Positions 1-7,204 are shown, counted from the stretch's first letter. The stretch is DNA of 8,929 bases from SIG510 sp045540975 (GCA_045540975.1 JAZQIE010000034.1:1-8929); one strand, 5' to 3'. A program made the numbers and translations. Notes: a model not told the origin generated them from the letters alone.

Positions 1-1932
1 GATGGAGTCGGTGGTGTAGCTCTGGGTACAGCCCGGGGTTGCCTCGGTCTGACCGTAAACAATGGTGATTTCACTCATGTGCATCTTCTCGACCACTTCT
101 TCCATGACCTTAATCGGACACGGCGAGCCTGCCATGATACCGGTGCGCATATGGGAGAAATCGGTTTTCGGGAAGTTCTCATGTCCCAGCATTGCGATGA
201 ACATGGTGGGAACACCGTGGAAGCAGGTGATTTTTTCCTGATTGATGCAATGGAGTCCCTTTCTCGGGGAGAATGCGGTAATCGGGCACATGGTCACACC
301 GTGGGTCATGGATGCGGTCATCGCGAGCACCATGCCGAAGCAGTGGAACATCGGCACCTGAATCATCATGCGGTCCGCGGTGGAGAGGTCCATGCGGTCA
401 CCGATGCCCTTACCGTTGTTGACAATATTATAATGTGTGAGCATAACACCCTTCGGGAAGCCTGTGGTACCCGAGGTGTACTGCATATTGCAGACGTCAT
501 GCTTGTTGATCATTGCCGCGCGGCGATGCACCGCATCAATCGGGGTGCGCTCCGCCTGAGCGAGTGCCTCATCCCAGGTCCAGCAGCCCTTCTGCTTGCT
601 TTCCACCGTGATGATGTTTCTGAGGAAGGGCAGTTTTCTGCTATGGATGGGCTTGGGGTCTTCGTTTTCTTCCAGTTCGGGAATGAGCTGCTTGATGATG
701 CCCACATAGTCGGAATCCTTATACCCGTCGGTCATGACCAGAGTGTGGGTATCCGACTGACGGAGCAGGTATTCCGCTTCGTGAATCTTATACGCGGTGT
801 TCACGGTAACCAGAACCGCACCGATTTTCACGGTTGCCCAGAAGGTGATGTACCACTGCGGTACGTTGGTCGCCCAAATCGCAACATGGTCGCCCTGCTT
901 GACACCCATGCTGATGAGTGCGCGCGCAAAGGTATCCACATCGTCGCGGAATTCGGGATACGTTCTGCAATAGTCGTAGCCGTCTTCGGTATAGCGGAAT
1001 GCATACTGATCCGGGAACTCTTCGCAGATACGGTCGAGCACCTGCGGGAAGGTGTAATCGATGAGGTGTTCCTTTTCCCAAACAAAATATCCGTCGCCGC
1101 GTGCATTCTGATACAAGCGCTCGGAATTGCCCGAGATCCCCAAATGCTGGCTCATGAAATGGACATAATGCGGCAGAACAATGCCTGCCTCCTCAATATC
1201 GGGTACATACTGCTTGAGCCATTCCAGCGAGAGATATCCCTCATAATTGACCGAGTTGAGCGCCTTGACATATTCCGCCATCGGGGGCAGGTCACCCTCA
1301 CCCACCAAGCGGTATTCCACCTGACCGTCTACCATGACCGAGTCCTTAACATGGCAATGCTTGATGAATGCGCCCAGATTCTTAACAGTGGTCTCGGGGC
1401 TTTCGTCATTGTCGCGGTAGGTGTGATTCCAGTCCCACAGTGCCGCTGCGCTGTCACTTCCGATGCGTGCAAGCACATCCGCAAGGCGCGCGGTATCCGA
1501 ATACACGCCGTTGGTCTCCAGAAGCAGGATGACATTCTTTTCTTCCGCATATTCGGCGCATTTCTTCATCGGTGTGATGACAAGCTCGTCTTCAAAATCC
1601 TCGCCACGCTTGATGTTGCGGTCACCCAGCACGCGGATGTACGGAGTCCCGAGTGCGCTTGCAAGGTCAATAAACCGCAAGAGTTCTTCCGCAGCACCGT
1701 CTTCGGTAATTGCGGTCGAATAATCCAGGCAGCAGATTTCCAGCTTACGGCGCACAAGATCCGCCTTAGTTGCCTCAATCTTTGCCGCGGTAAACGGTGC
1801 CGCACTCAGCGGATTGACATGATGCCCCAAGCCGCGCAGCTCGATTCCGTGGAATCCGGAATCCTTCGCGATGGAACAAATCTCCTCCCAGGAATAATCC
1901 GGGCAGGCGACGGTTGAAAATGACAGTTTCAT
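1..1932 (-). CDS. Fusion protein: xylose-isomerase-like TIM barrel + AMP-binding (acyl-CoA synthetase-type) domain, 3'-truncated by window edge
   Basis: Reading the minus strand from ATG at 1930-1932 gives 644 codons with no stop to the window edge. AAGGAG (1942-1947) lies 9 nt before the ATG. Residues 1 to about 260 resemble sugar phosphate isomerase/epimerase (AP-endonuclease-2 fold, PF01261-like) proteins, with candidate metal ligands E139 (LLLETNG), D167 (LWDWNH), H194 (HCHVKD) and E237 (LSLEW), plus the family-like GEGDLP segment. From about residue 282 (YFVWEKEHL) the sequence is that of an adenylate-forming enzyme: the ATP-phosphate loop YTSGTTGFPKG at 485-495, H530 in MFHCFGM, and the adenine-binding YGQTE at 626-630. 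The first domain is expected to bind a divalent metal and act on a sugar or polyol; the second to activate a carboxylate as an acyl-adenylate, usually for CoA transfer. The C-terminal subdomain with the catalytic Lys lies outside the window. No signal peptide is seen, so it is probably cytosolic. The acyl substrate cannot be read. A T-box leader and an extra hairpin lie upstream. Confidence 0.88.
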   Translation of the reverse strand, partial: MKLSFSTVACPDYSWEEICSIAKDSGFHGIELRGLGHHVNPLSAAPFTAAKIEATKADLVRRKLEICCLDYSTAITEDGAAEELLRFIDLASALGTPYIRVLGDRNIKRGEDFEDELVITPMKKCAEYAEEKNVILLLETNGVYSDTARLADVLARIGSDSAAALWDWNHTYRDNDESPETTVKNLGAFIKHCHVKDSVMVDGQVEYRLVGEGDLPPMAEYVKALNSVNYEGYLSLEWLKQYVPDIEEAGIVLPHYVHFMSQHLGISGNSERLYQNARGDGYFVWEKEHLIDYTFPQVLDRICEEFPDQYAFRYTEDGYDYCRTYPEFRDDVDTFARALISMGVKQGDHVAIWATNVPQWYITFWATVKIGAVLVTVNTAYKIHEAEYLLRQSDTHTLVMTDGYKDSDYVGIIKQLIPELEENEDPKPIHSRKLPFLRNIITVESKQKGCWTWDEALAQAERTPIDAVHRRAAMINKHDVCNMQYTSGTTGFPKGVMLTHYNIVNNGKGIGDRMDLSTADRMMIQVPMFHCFGMVLAMTASMTHGVTMCPITAFSPRKGLHCINQEKITCFHGVPTMFIAMLGHENFPKTDFSHMRTGIMAGSPCPIKVMEEVVEKMHMSEITIVYGQTEATPGCTQSYTTDSI

Positions 1933-1952
1933 AACATCCAACTCCTTCTTGG

Positions 1953-2001
1953 AAAAATAAGAACCCGACCCGTCATGCAATCACAGATTGCGGTCGGGTT
2001 C
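1953..2001 (-). terminator. Second terminator-like hairpin between T-box and fusion gene
   Basis: On the minus-strand RNA, GAACCCGACC (2001-1992) pairs perfectly with GGTCGGGTTC (1970-1961). An inner GCAATC/GATTGC stem has a 3-nt loop, with six unpaired bases on one side, and TTATTTTT follows (1960-1953). This is a good intrinsic terminator shape, separate from the T-box terminator at 2026-2055, and it ends only about 6 nt before the Shine-Dalgarno of the fusion gene. A short competing hairpin (GGTTC-CGGG-GAACC, 2010-1997) shares its 5' arm. The T-tract is on the minus strand only, so it does not serve plus-strand transcripts. Confidence 0.7.
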
Positions 2002-2025
2002 CCCGGAACCTTGTTGTTTCACAAT

Positions 2026-2285
2026 AAAAGCCGCGTCTCAACAAAGAGACGCGGCATAAACCTCGTGGTACCACTCTTTTTCGGTGAAAAATCACCCTCA
2101 TCGGGCACACATGATGCCCTGCCCTTGTAACGGTGGGAGCCGTCCGTGCCTACTCGGGATTTCCCTTTTGGGCGGCCGCTCGGGGAGGAGGAATCAGATG
2201 TTTCGTTGACCGCCTTGCACCAACCGGCGGCTCTCTGAACACACGTTGCATCCGTTTGTTCCCGTCATCGCGTTTTTCGATATTG
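2026..2285 (-). promoter_or_regulatory. T-box riboswitch leader for the fusion gene (specifier unresolved)
   Basis: The minus-strand RNA carries the T-box core AGAGTGGTACCACG (2077-2064) just after a small stem III hairpin (2083-2096). The terminator is GCCGCGTCTC / GAGACGCGGC with a 6-nt loop (2055-2030) followed by TTTTATT. The T-box 5' flank AAAGAG can pair with CTCTTT inside the terminator 5' arm and loop, the expected antiterminator switch. Upstream, AGAGAGCCGCC pairs with GGCGGT to form the stem I apical region. The bulge reads UGGU, which matches a tRNA with discriminator base A; this argues against Trp or Ser. The specifier is not clean: UUC (Phe, 2191-2193) is the best candidate, but UCC and AUU are also present in the 3' side of stem I. 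The leader belongs to the gene starting at 1932. Confidence 0.9.
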
Positions 2286-2291
2286 GAATGA

Positions 2292-2320
2292 ATTATAACA
2301 CCGTTTTTTTCGCTTGTCAA
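2292..2320 (-). promoter_or_regulatory. Consensus sigma-A promoter for the second T-box leader
   Basis: On the minus strand, TTGACA (2320-2315), a spacer of exactly 17 bp and TATAAT (2297-2292) match both consensus hexamers fully. The -35 box begins only 7 nt beyond the trpB stop codon, so promoter and trpB end are tightly packed. Transcription should start near 2285, which fits the 5' end of T-box stem I. Confidence 0.9.
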
Positions 2321-2326
2321 CACTTT

Positions 2327-3532
2327 TTATCGAATTCCGTATTTTTCAATGATGAAGTCCATATCCTTATCGCCGCGGCCGGACAGATTGATAAGAATCG
2401 AGCCGTGGTCCATGGTCTTGGCAAGCTTCATACCGTATGCCACCGCGTGGGAGGATTCGATTGCGGGGATAATACCCTCAAGTCGGGACAGACGGAAGAA
2501 GGCATCCACCGCCTCTTCATCGTCAATGACATCATACTTGACACGGCCGATGTCCTGCAGGAATGCATGCTCGGGGCCCGAAGACGGATAGTCCAAGCCG
2601 CTCGCGACCGAGTACACCGGTGCGGGCTCGCCGTTTTCGTCCTTTAACATGATACTGTTAAAGCCGTGCATGATTCCCTCGGTGCCGTACTTGAGGCTTG
2701 CCGCATGGTCACCGAGCTTCTCGCCGCGGCCCAACGGCTCAACGCCGTAAATATCGACCGGATCTGCGAGGAAGCCTGCAAACAGACCTGCTGCATTACT
2801 GCCGCCGCCCACACAAGCAACAATCGAGGTGGGCAGATGTCCTGTCATTTCAATAAACTGATCACGCGCTTCGATACCGACCACGCTCTGGAAATCGCGC
2901 ACCATCATCGGGAACGGGTGCGGACCCAAAACCGAGCCGATGCAGTAAATCGCGTCGTTGTATTCGCGGCTGTATGCATCAAACGCGGCATCTACCGCCT
3001 CTTTCAGAGTCTGCAGACCGTGGGTGACCTCGACCACATTTGCGCCGAGGATTTTCATACGCGCCACATTGGGTGCCTGCTTCTTGATATCCACAGCGCC
3101 CATGTAAATATCACATTCTAAACCAAAGTATGCAGCCGCGGTTGCGAGTGCCACACCGTGCTGCCCCGCGCCGGTCTCCGCAATGACTTTTTTCTTGCCC
3201 ATGTACTTGGCAAGGAGTGCCTCACCCATGCAATGGTTGAGTTTGTGCGCGCCGGAATGGTTTAAGTCCTCGCGCTTTGCATAAAGCTGAACTTTGCCGC
3301 CGAGTGCATCGGACAAACGCTCAAGATGGGTGACAGGTGTGGGTCTGCCCTGGAATTCCTTACGGATGCGGCGCAGCTCCGCAATGAACTTACGGGACTG
3401 GCAAATGGAATAGTACGCCTCGGTGATTTCCGCCATTGCGGCTTTGAGTTTTTCGTCGATATAAGTGCCGCCGTATTTGCCGAAAAAGCCTTCCGGGTTC
3501 GGATAGTTCTGGAAATAAGTATCAAAATTCAC
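2327..3532 (-). CDS. trpB: Tryptophan synthase beta chain (TrpB), standalone
   Basis: The 401-residue product matches the usual TrpB length. It catalyses the PLP-dependent condensation of L-serine and indole to L-tryptophan in the cytosol. Visible landmarks are YGGTY (20-24), KREDLNHSGAHKLN with the PLP-binding lysine K97, ETGAGQHG with catalytic E119 (22 residues after the Lys, as in Salmonella K87/E109), the PLP phosphate loop VGGGSNA (241-247), ASGLDYPSSGPEH (310-322) and SGRGDKD (384-390). The start codon is GTG, supported by AGGAGG (3541-3546) 8 nt upstream; no ATG fits better. No trpA or other trp gene is adjacent, and a Trp T-box precedes it, so salvage of indole is a plausible role, with trpA possibly elsewhere. 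There is no terminator of its own before the next promoter. Confidence 0.96.
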   Translation of the reverse strand: MNFDTYFQNYPNPEGFFGKYGGTYIDEKLKAAMAEITEAYYSICQSRKFIAELRRIRKEFQGRPTPVTHLERLSDALGGKVQLYAKREDLNHSGAHKLNHCMGEALLAKYMGKKKVIAETGAGQHGVALATAAAYFGLECDIYMGAVDIKKQAPNVARMKILGANVVEVTHGLQTLKEAVDAAFDAYSREYNDAIYCIGSVLGPHPFPMMVRDFQSVVGIEARDQFIEMTGHLPTSIVACVGGGSNAAGLFAGFLADPVDIYGVEPLGRGEKLGDHAASLKYGTEGIMHGFNSIMLKDENGEPAPVYSVASGLDYPSSGPEHAFLQDIGRVKYDVIDDEEAVDAFFRLSRLEGIIPAIESSHAVAYGMKLAKTMDHGSILINLSGRGDKDMDFIIEKYGIR

Positions 3533-3574
3533 GGTAAATTCCTCCTAAAATTTCAAAAAATCAATTCGTTTTTG

Positions 3575-3607
3575 TCAGGAATTACGCCATCGTTTGGTCA
3601 GTAACAT
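3575..3607 (-). CDS. Possible 10-residue leader peptide (MLLTKRWRNS) upstream of trpB
   Basis: Between the Trp T-box terminator and trpB, the minus strand has ATG (3607-3605), ten sense codons including one TGG Trp codon (3589-3587), and TGA (3577-3575). A strong Shine-Dalgarno GGAGGAG (3620-3614) lies 6 nt before the ATG, stronger than chance would suggest. The stop is 42 nt before the trpB GTG, so simple stop-start coupling is not obvious. No strong hairpin is seen downstream that Trp-codon stalling would control. It could be a leader peptide, a ribosome-loading site that protects the readthrough mRNA, or chance. Confidence 0.4.
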   Translation of the reverse strand: MLLTKRWRNS

Positions 3608-3624
3608 GATATTCTCCTCCAACG

Positions 3625-3659
3625 AAAAAACGTCCTTGGCAGAATTTCTGCCAAGGACG
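3625..3659 (-). terminator. Intrinsic terminator of the Trp T-box
   Basis: On the minus-strand RNA a 12-bp perfect stem, CGTCCTTGGCAG with CTGCCAAGGACG, a 5-nt loop and six Ts form a classic intrinsic terminator. The CCTT within the 5' arm can pair instead with AAGG of the T-box, giving the antiterminator when uncharged tRNA is bound. Confidence 0.93.
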
Positions 3660-3901
3660 AATAAAAGACTTTATCCGCGGTGCCACCTTGATTCATGGGT
3701 TTCCCCATGCACTTTTCGGGTACAACCATACCCGCGGCAACTAACGTATGCCTCACGTCGCAGAATACTCGGAAAAACACTCCTTTGACTGCGCCCTCCG
3801 CGGTCCATTTGACGACTTGTTTCTTACCCGACTTCCAGCACCACGGGCTCTCTGAAAAGGCATCATCGCCGTTATCTCCGCATCAACGGTTTTTTGTATT
3901 T
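3660..3901 (-). promoter_or_regulatory. Tryptophan T-box riboswitch (specifier UGG) controlling trpB
   Basis: The minus-strand RNA holds the T-box AAGGTGGCACCGCGG (3689-3675), preceded 4 nt upstream by a stem III hairpin, CATGGG-GAAA-CCCATG (3709-3694). Stem I has AGAGAGCCCG pairing with CGGGT. Its base stem is GCGG (3881-3878) with CCGC (3803-3800). The specifier loop contains UGG (3807-3805) followed by A, the expected place for a Trp codon. The bulge is UGGC, matching the G discriminator of bacterial tRNA-Trp, an independent check on the specifier. Uncharged tRNA-Trp should stabilise the antiterminator and turn trpB on. Confidence 0.95.
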
Positions 3902-3907
3902 TTTCTT

Positions 3908-3936
3908 ATTGTAACACCACAATTCCCATCTGTCAA
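3908..3936 (-). promoter_or_regulatory. Sigma-A promoter for the Trp T-box/trpB unit
   Basis: On the minus strand, TTGACA (3936-3931), a 17-bp spacer and TACAAT (3913-3908) differ from consensus at one position only. The -35 box begins 9 nt beyond the glycosidase stop. The bases before the -10 (GGTGT) are the same as in the promoter at 2292-2320, so the two leaders share a promoter style. The start site should be near 3901. Confidence 0.88.
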
Positions 3937-3944
3937 GCGGAAAA

Positions 3945-6299
3945 TCACACCACAGCGGTGACCGCAAAGAGATAGACGGGTGCGAAATCCTCTCCGCGCT
4001 TTGCAAGGCGAATTTCGGAAATTTCCTTCTCGGGGTACGGGTTTACCCATTCAAACGAGCGCAGGGAAACATTGCTTCCGTCGGGTGCTTTTCCCGCATA
4101 CGCCGCATCAATCGCAAAGGTACCCGAGAATCCCTCGTGACGGTAATATCCGCCGTCAAGCGGCGCCCCGTAACGGGAATGAATGTCGTAGATGTTATAT
4201 CCGTATTCCAGCGGAATCTCGGCGGTAGTCCCGTCCGCATAACGCACGGTGACGAATGCGACTTCCTTCATATCGCCCCATGCAACGCGCATGACCGGGT
4301 TTCCCGCCGCGAGAAGGAGCACCAAACTCTTCGCGCAAAGCCCTGCGGTAACGGTTGTCGAATCCTTCGCGCCCGAAACGTCAAACTCCACGCCTGCAAG
4401 TGTGCATTTTCCCTGCGGCACCATAGCTTTTACCGATTTCGGCAAGGTGTTTTCCACCGCAAGCGGGGTGTGAACACCGTGCTTTGACGGTGCGCCGTTT
4501 TCATAGAACACACGCGAGCGAATGCACGGGATCATTTGGCCCAGATACTCCGCATACGTCGCATATGCGCGGCTGTCATATGTTTCCGACCACAGGAGAT
4601 TTGCGGTAAAGAGCACATCATAGAATTTTCCTTCAAGCGAGAGGCTCTTTTCATCGGTCTCCACCCAAGTGGAAACCTGACCGCCCAGCATCCTGTCCTT
4701 TCGAATACGGGATTCATAGCGCGGGAAGTGGCTGGAATAGAGATTGCCCACCGCCACCTCAAAGCCGTGCTCCAAAAGACGGTCTTCGGTGTCATGCTCC
4801 ATGTCGAAATACCAAATGAAATCCAAAAGCAAAAGATCCTTCGGAACCATATCGATCGCATCGGGTGCTGCATATGCGTTCACCGTATTGAGCATATCGC
4901 CCCAAATCATCATGCGCAGTCCCTTCTCCTTGAGGTGCGCATGGATACGGTTTACGTCGGATGCAAAAATCTCCGCTACCGTCTTGTGCTTACAAATCGG
5001 GCACACGTTATGGGTGTATAATTCATCGTGACCCATATGCACAAAGCGTTTGGGACGGAACACTTCAATGACCTCGTCGAGTACGTCAAAGAGAAGCTCA
5101 TAGCTCTTTTCGTTTGACGGGCAATACGAATCCGGATAGAAATCATTGGTCGGGATATCGGCAAGGCGCAAATCCTTTACCTCCTCAACCTGCACCTTCT
5201 CTTCCGCAATTTCCGCAATCTCGGGATGCGCCTTTGTGAGATACTGCACATGGCTGAGCGACTGCACCTCGGGTACTACCTCCAAGCCGTAACTTTCGGC
5301 AAAGGCAATCAGTTCGCGCACCTCTTCCTGCTCGAGGGTATCCCCGTTTCCGCACATCACGATGTGGTGCGGGAAGTGCGGCCATTCGCCCGACGCGGTC
5401 TTTTCCTTGATGGTCTCCCACATCTCGTTGAGTTCGGGATGACGGTGATAGCGCATCGCACCCGCGATTTCAAAAATAATCATGTTGTACTTCATCGGCA
5501 CCAAAAGGTACTTGATGAGGCGCTTTGTGAGTGCAAACTTATTGCGCGCGGGGATGCCCATATGATATCCGCGGAGGGTACACATGGGAGCGTCCGAAAT
5601 CTCTGTATAGACCACACGTCCTCCGCATGAAAGCTGCGCCAAAGTCGCCGCCGCATAGCAGAAGCCGCGCCGTGAGGCCGCAGACACACGGCAGCCTTCC
5701 GCATTCGAGACAATGCGGTATTCCTCTTCTCCCAAGGAAGCATCGGTCAGAAACTCGATTCTCTTTTCGCCCGTCAAAGAGGTTTCAATCAAATCCTCAA
5801 AATATTCCTTTGCAAATTCCGTATCCGTGCTTCCGTCGGTCACACAAGCATACTCGGAAAGGGGCGCGCTTCCGCCGAAATCCGTGCGATGCTTCGGTGT
5901 CGGATACACCGCATCGGAGAACTCTCCGCCCATCAAGGTAATGTCTTCCACCCGAATATCCTCTAAACATCCGTAAAGACGGATGATGAGCGAGGTTGTC
6001 TTTACACACACGGGAATCGAAAGTGTACCCGAATAGGAGTCTTCCCCTGCCAGCCGTCCGCCAAGCAGGTACTCCTCCCCGTCAAAATACAGCACGTCCA
6101 CACGCGCCGCCGCACCCGAAAGGGTGAAGGACACGGTATCCGCAAAATATTCCCGATCAAGCGTGAGTTCCACGTCCAAACCCGAGAGCAAAAACGTATT
6201 CCATGCAAAAACCCCGTCCGTACTTGCAAGCGGAGTTTTTGTACCCATACGATAATAATTCACCTTGCAGGCATCATTCAAAACCGATGCGATTCTCAT
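3945..6299 (-). CDS. Glycoside hydrolase family 20-type (beta-N-acetylhexosaminidase-like) protein, cytoplasmic
   Basis: The product is 784 residues from ATG at 6297-6299, chosen because AAGGAGG (6308-6314) sits 8 nt upstream; the frame also extends 7 codons to a TTG at 6320, which would swallow that site. The N-terminal third is beta-rich and looks like an accessory domain plus a GH20b-like domain. The catalytic barrel starts near R243 (LRGYHM). It includes HMGHDELY with the Asp-Glu pair D425-E426 that GH20 enzymes use (Asp supports the substrate acetamido group, Glu is the acid/base). GGQVSTWVE (W545, E547) and LLWSE are further GH20-like segments. The HNVCPICKH stretch right after the DE pair is an odd Cys-x-x-Cys insert (C433, C436). 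No signal peptide or membrane segment is seen, so it probably cleaves imported oligosaccharides. It follows the araC-type gene by 42 nt. The exact substrate is unknown, and divergence from typical GH20 is clear. Confidence 0.85.
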   Translation of the reverse strand: MRIASVLNDACKVNYYRMGTKTPLASTDGVFAWNTFLLSGLDVELTLDREYFADTVSFTLSGAAARVDVLYFDGEEYLLGGRLAGEDSYSGTLSIPVCVKTTSLIIRLYGCLEDIRVEDITLMGGEFSDAVYPTPKHRTDFGGSAPLSEYACVTDGSTDTEFAKEYFEDLIETSLTGEKRIEFLTDASLGEEEYRIVSNAEGCRVSAASRRGFCYAAATLAQLSCGGRVVYTEISDAPMCTLRGYHMGIPARNKFALTKRLIKYLLVPMKYNMIIFEIAGAMRYHRHPELNEMWETIKEKTASGEWPHFPHHIVMCGNGDTLEQEEVRELIAFAESYGLEVVPEVQSLSHVQYLTKAHPEIAEIAEEKVQVEEVKDLRLADIPTNDFYPDSYCPSNEKSYELLFDVLDEVIEVFRPKRFVHMGHDELYTHNVCPICKHKTVAEIFASDVNRIHAHLKEKGLRMMIWGDMLNTVNAYAAPDAIDMVPKDLLLLDFIWYFDMEHDTEDRLLEHGFEVAVGNLYSSHFPRYESRIRKDRMLGGQVSTWVETDEKSLSLEGKFYDVLFTANLLWSETYDSRAYATYAEYLGQMIPCIRSRVFYENGAPSKHGVHTPLAVENTLPKSVKAMVPQGKCTLAGVEFDVSGAKDSTTVTAGLCAKSLVLLLAAGNPVMRVAWGDMKEVAFVTVRYADGTTAEIPLEYGYNIYDIHSRYGAPLDGGYYRHEGFSGTFAIDAAYAGKAPDGSNVSLRSFEWVNPYPEKEISEIRLAKRGEDFAPVYLFAVTAVV

Positions 6300-6341
6300 C
6301 GTCTTCTCCTCCTTTTCCAAGGTAGTCTCAGTATATCGAAT

Positions 6342-7181
6342 TCATTCTCTTCCGTCAATTGCTTTTTTACGAAATTTCTGTGGGGATTCTCCAAAATATC
6401 GCTTGAACATCTTGGAAAAATGGAGCGGCTCATATCCCACCGATGCGGCAACCGTTCCAACCGCGGCGGTGGTTTCCGCAAGCATACTGCGAGCGGCATC
6501 CATCCGAAGCCGAATCAAATACTGCTGCAACGAAACCCCTACCTGTTCCCGAAACAGCTTAAAGAGATAACTGCGGTCGATTCCGATTTGCTCCGCAATT
6601 TCTCCCACTCTGATTTCGCGGCGGAAATTTGCATTCAAAAACCGCAGCGCGTGTTCCACATATTCATTTTGCGCCGCGCGGTTTTCCCGCTCATTCATCT
6701 GCATGAGTTCCGCGGCAAGCGCAAAAAAAGCGGAATTTCTGCGGAGTGCGGTCACCGCAGGGGATTCCCCTCTCGGGTTTTTCACAAAGTCAAACCAAGG
6801 CTTGTCCGCCTTCTCCACCGCGTACACACCGCACATATCCAGCGCATCCACAACCTCTTCAAACGCTTCCGCACCGCGCGGCGGAATTTTATGCGGAAAC
6901 ATCGGCTTCTCTTCCGAGAATCCGATTTCCCGCAGAAGTTCCTCCCCTCCGTTGAGGGTAATATACGAGGTTGCGGTTATCGGCGCGGTAAAGCTTCTTC
7001 GCGCCTCTACATGGGGAAAGATGACATACAAATCCCCCGCGCTGATCGGATACGGCACACCGTTTAGAAACACCGTATATCCTCCCCTGCGGCAATACTC
7101 CATATCGTATCCGTCCCCGAGAAACGGGCCGCTTGTGTGTCCTGCGATAACGGACAAATTCCTTCCTCCGCTCAAAACCAT
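6342..7181 (-). CDS. AraC-family transcriptional regulator
   Basis: The product is 279 residues from ATG at 7179-7181. This start is chosen over one 31 codons upstream because GGAGG lies 9 nt before it and because the longer N-terminus would be translated from the promoter repeats. The N-terminal part looks like a cupin-type sugar-sensing domain (SAGDLYVIFPHVEARR). The C-terminal ~105 residues (from about 172) hold two helix-turn-helix units: VGEIAEQIGIDRSYLFKLFR and the recognition-type stretch VAASVGYEPLHFSKMFKRYF, ending GESPQKFRK as AraC/XylS proteins do. It probably senses a sugar and controls the glycosidase gene 42 nt downstream and possibly the divergent TIM-barrel genes. Confidence 0.94.
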   Translation of the reverse strand: MVLSGGRNLSVIAGHTSGPFLGDGYDMEYCRRGGYTVFLNGVPYPISAGDLYVIFPHVEARRSFTAPITATSYITLNGGEELLREIGFSEEKPMFPHKIPPRGAEAFEEVVDALDMCGVYAVEKADKPWFDFVKNPRGESPAVTALRRNSAFFALAAELMQMNERENRAAQNEYVEHALRFLNANFRREIRVGEIAEQIGIDRSYLFKLFREQVGVSLQQYLIRLRMDAARSMLAETTAAVGTVAASVGYEPLHFSKMFKRYFGESPQKFRKKAIDGRE

Positions 7182-7204
7182 CTGCACACACCTCCAAATA
7201 ATGC

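Noticed and set aside
79..1917. A 612-codon open frame on the plus strand.
   Set aside because: It lies in the exact codon register opposite the fusion gene and is open only because that gene lacks TTA, CTA and TCA codons there. Its translation is rich in His and Cys, has no recognisable domain, and has no ribosome site; the minus-strand product has clear motifs throughout.
1929..1976. A 15-codon minus-strand ORF (ATG at 1974-1976) whose TGA overlaps the fusion gene ATG.
   Set aside because: No Shine-Dalgarno precedes it and it lies inside the second terminator hairpin, so the overlap is probably chance.
2246..2647. A 133-codon plus-strand ORF over the trpB end and T-box start.
   Set aside because: It overlaps trpB codons and the T-box promoter and leader antisense, with no ribosome site or recognisable domain.
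3598..3780. A 60-codon minus-strand ORF across the Trp T-box.
   Set aside because: It covers the structured T-box core and terminator, which fully explain the sequence, and no ribosome site supports it.
6300..6320. A TTG start seven codons upstream for the glycosidase.
   Set aside because: These codons contain the AAGGAGG ribosome site for the ATG at 6299.
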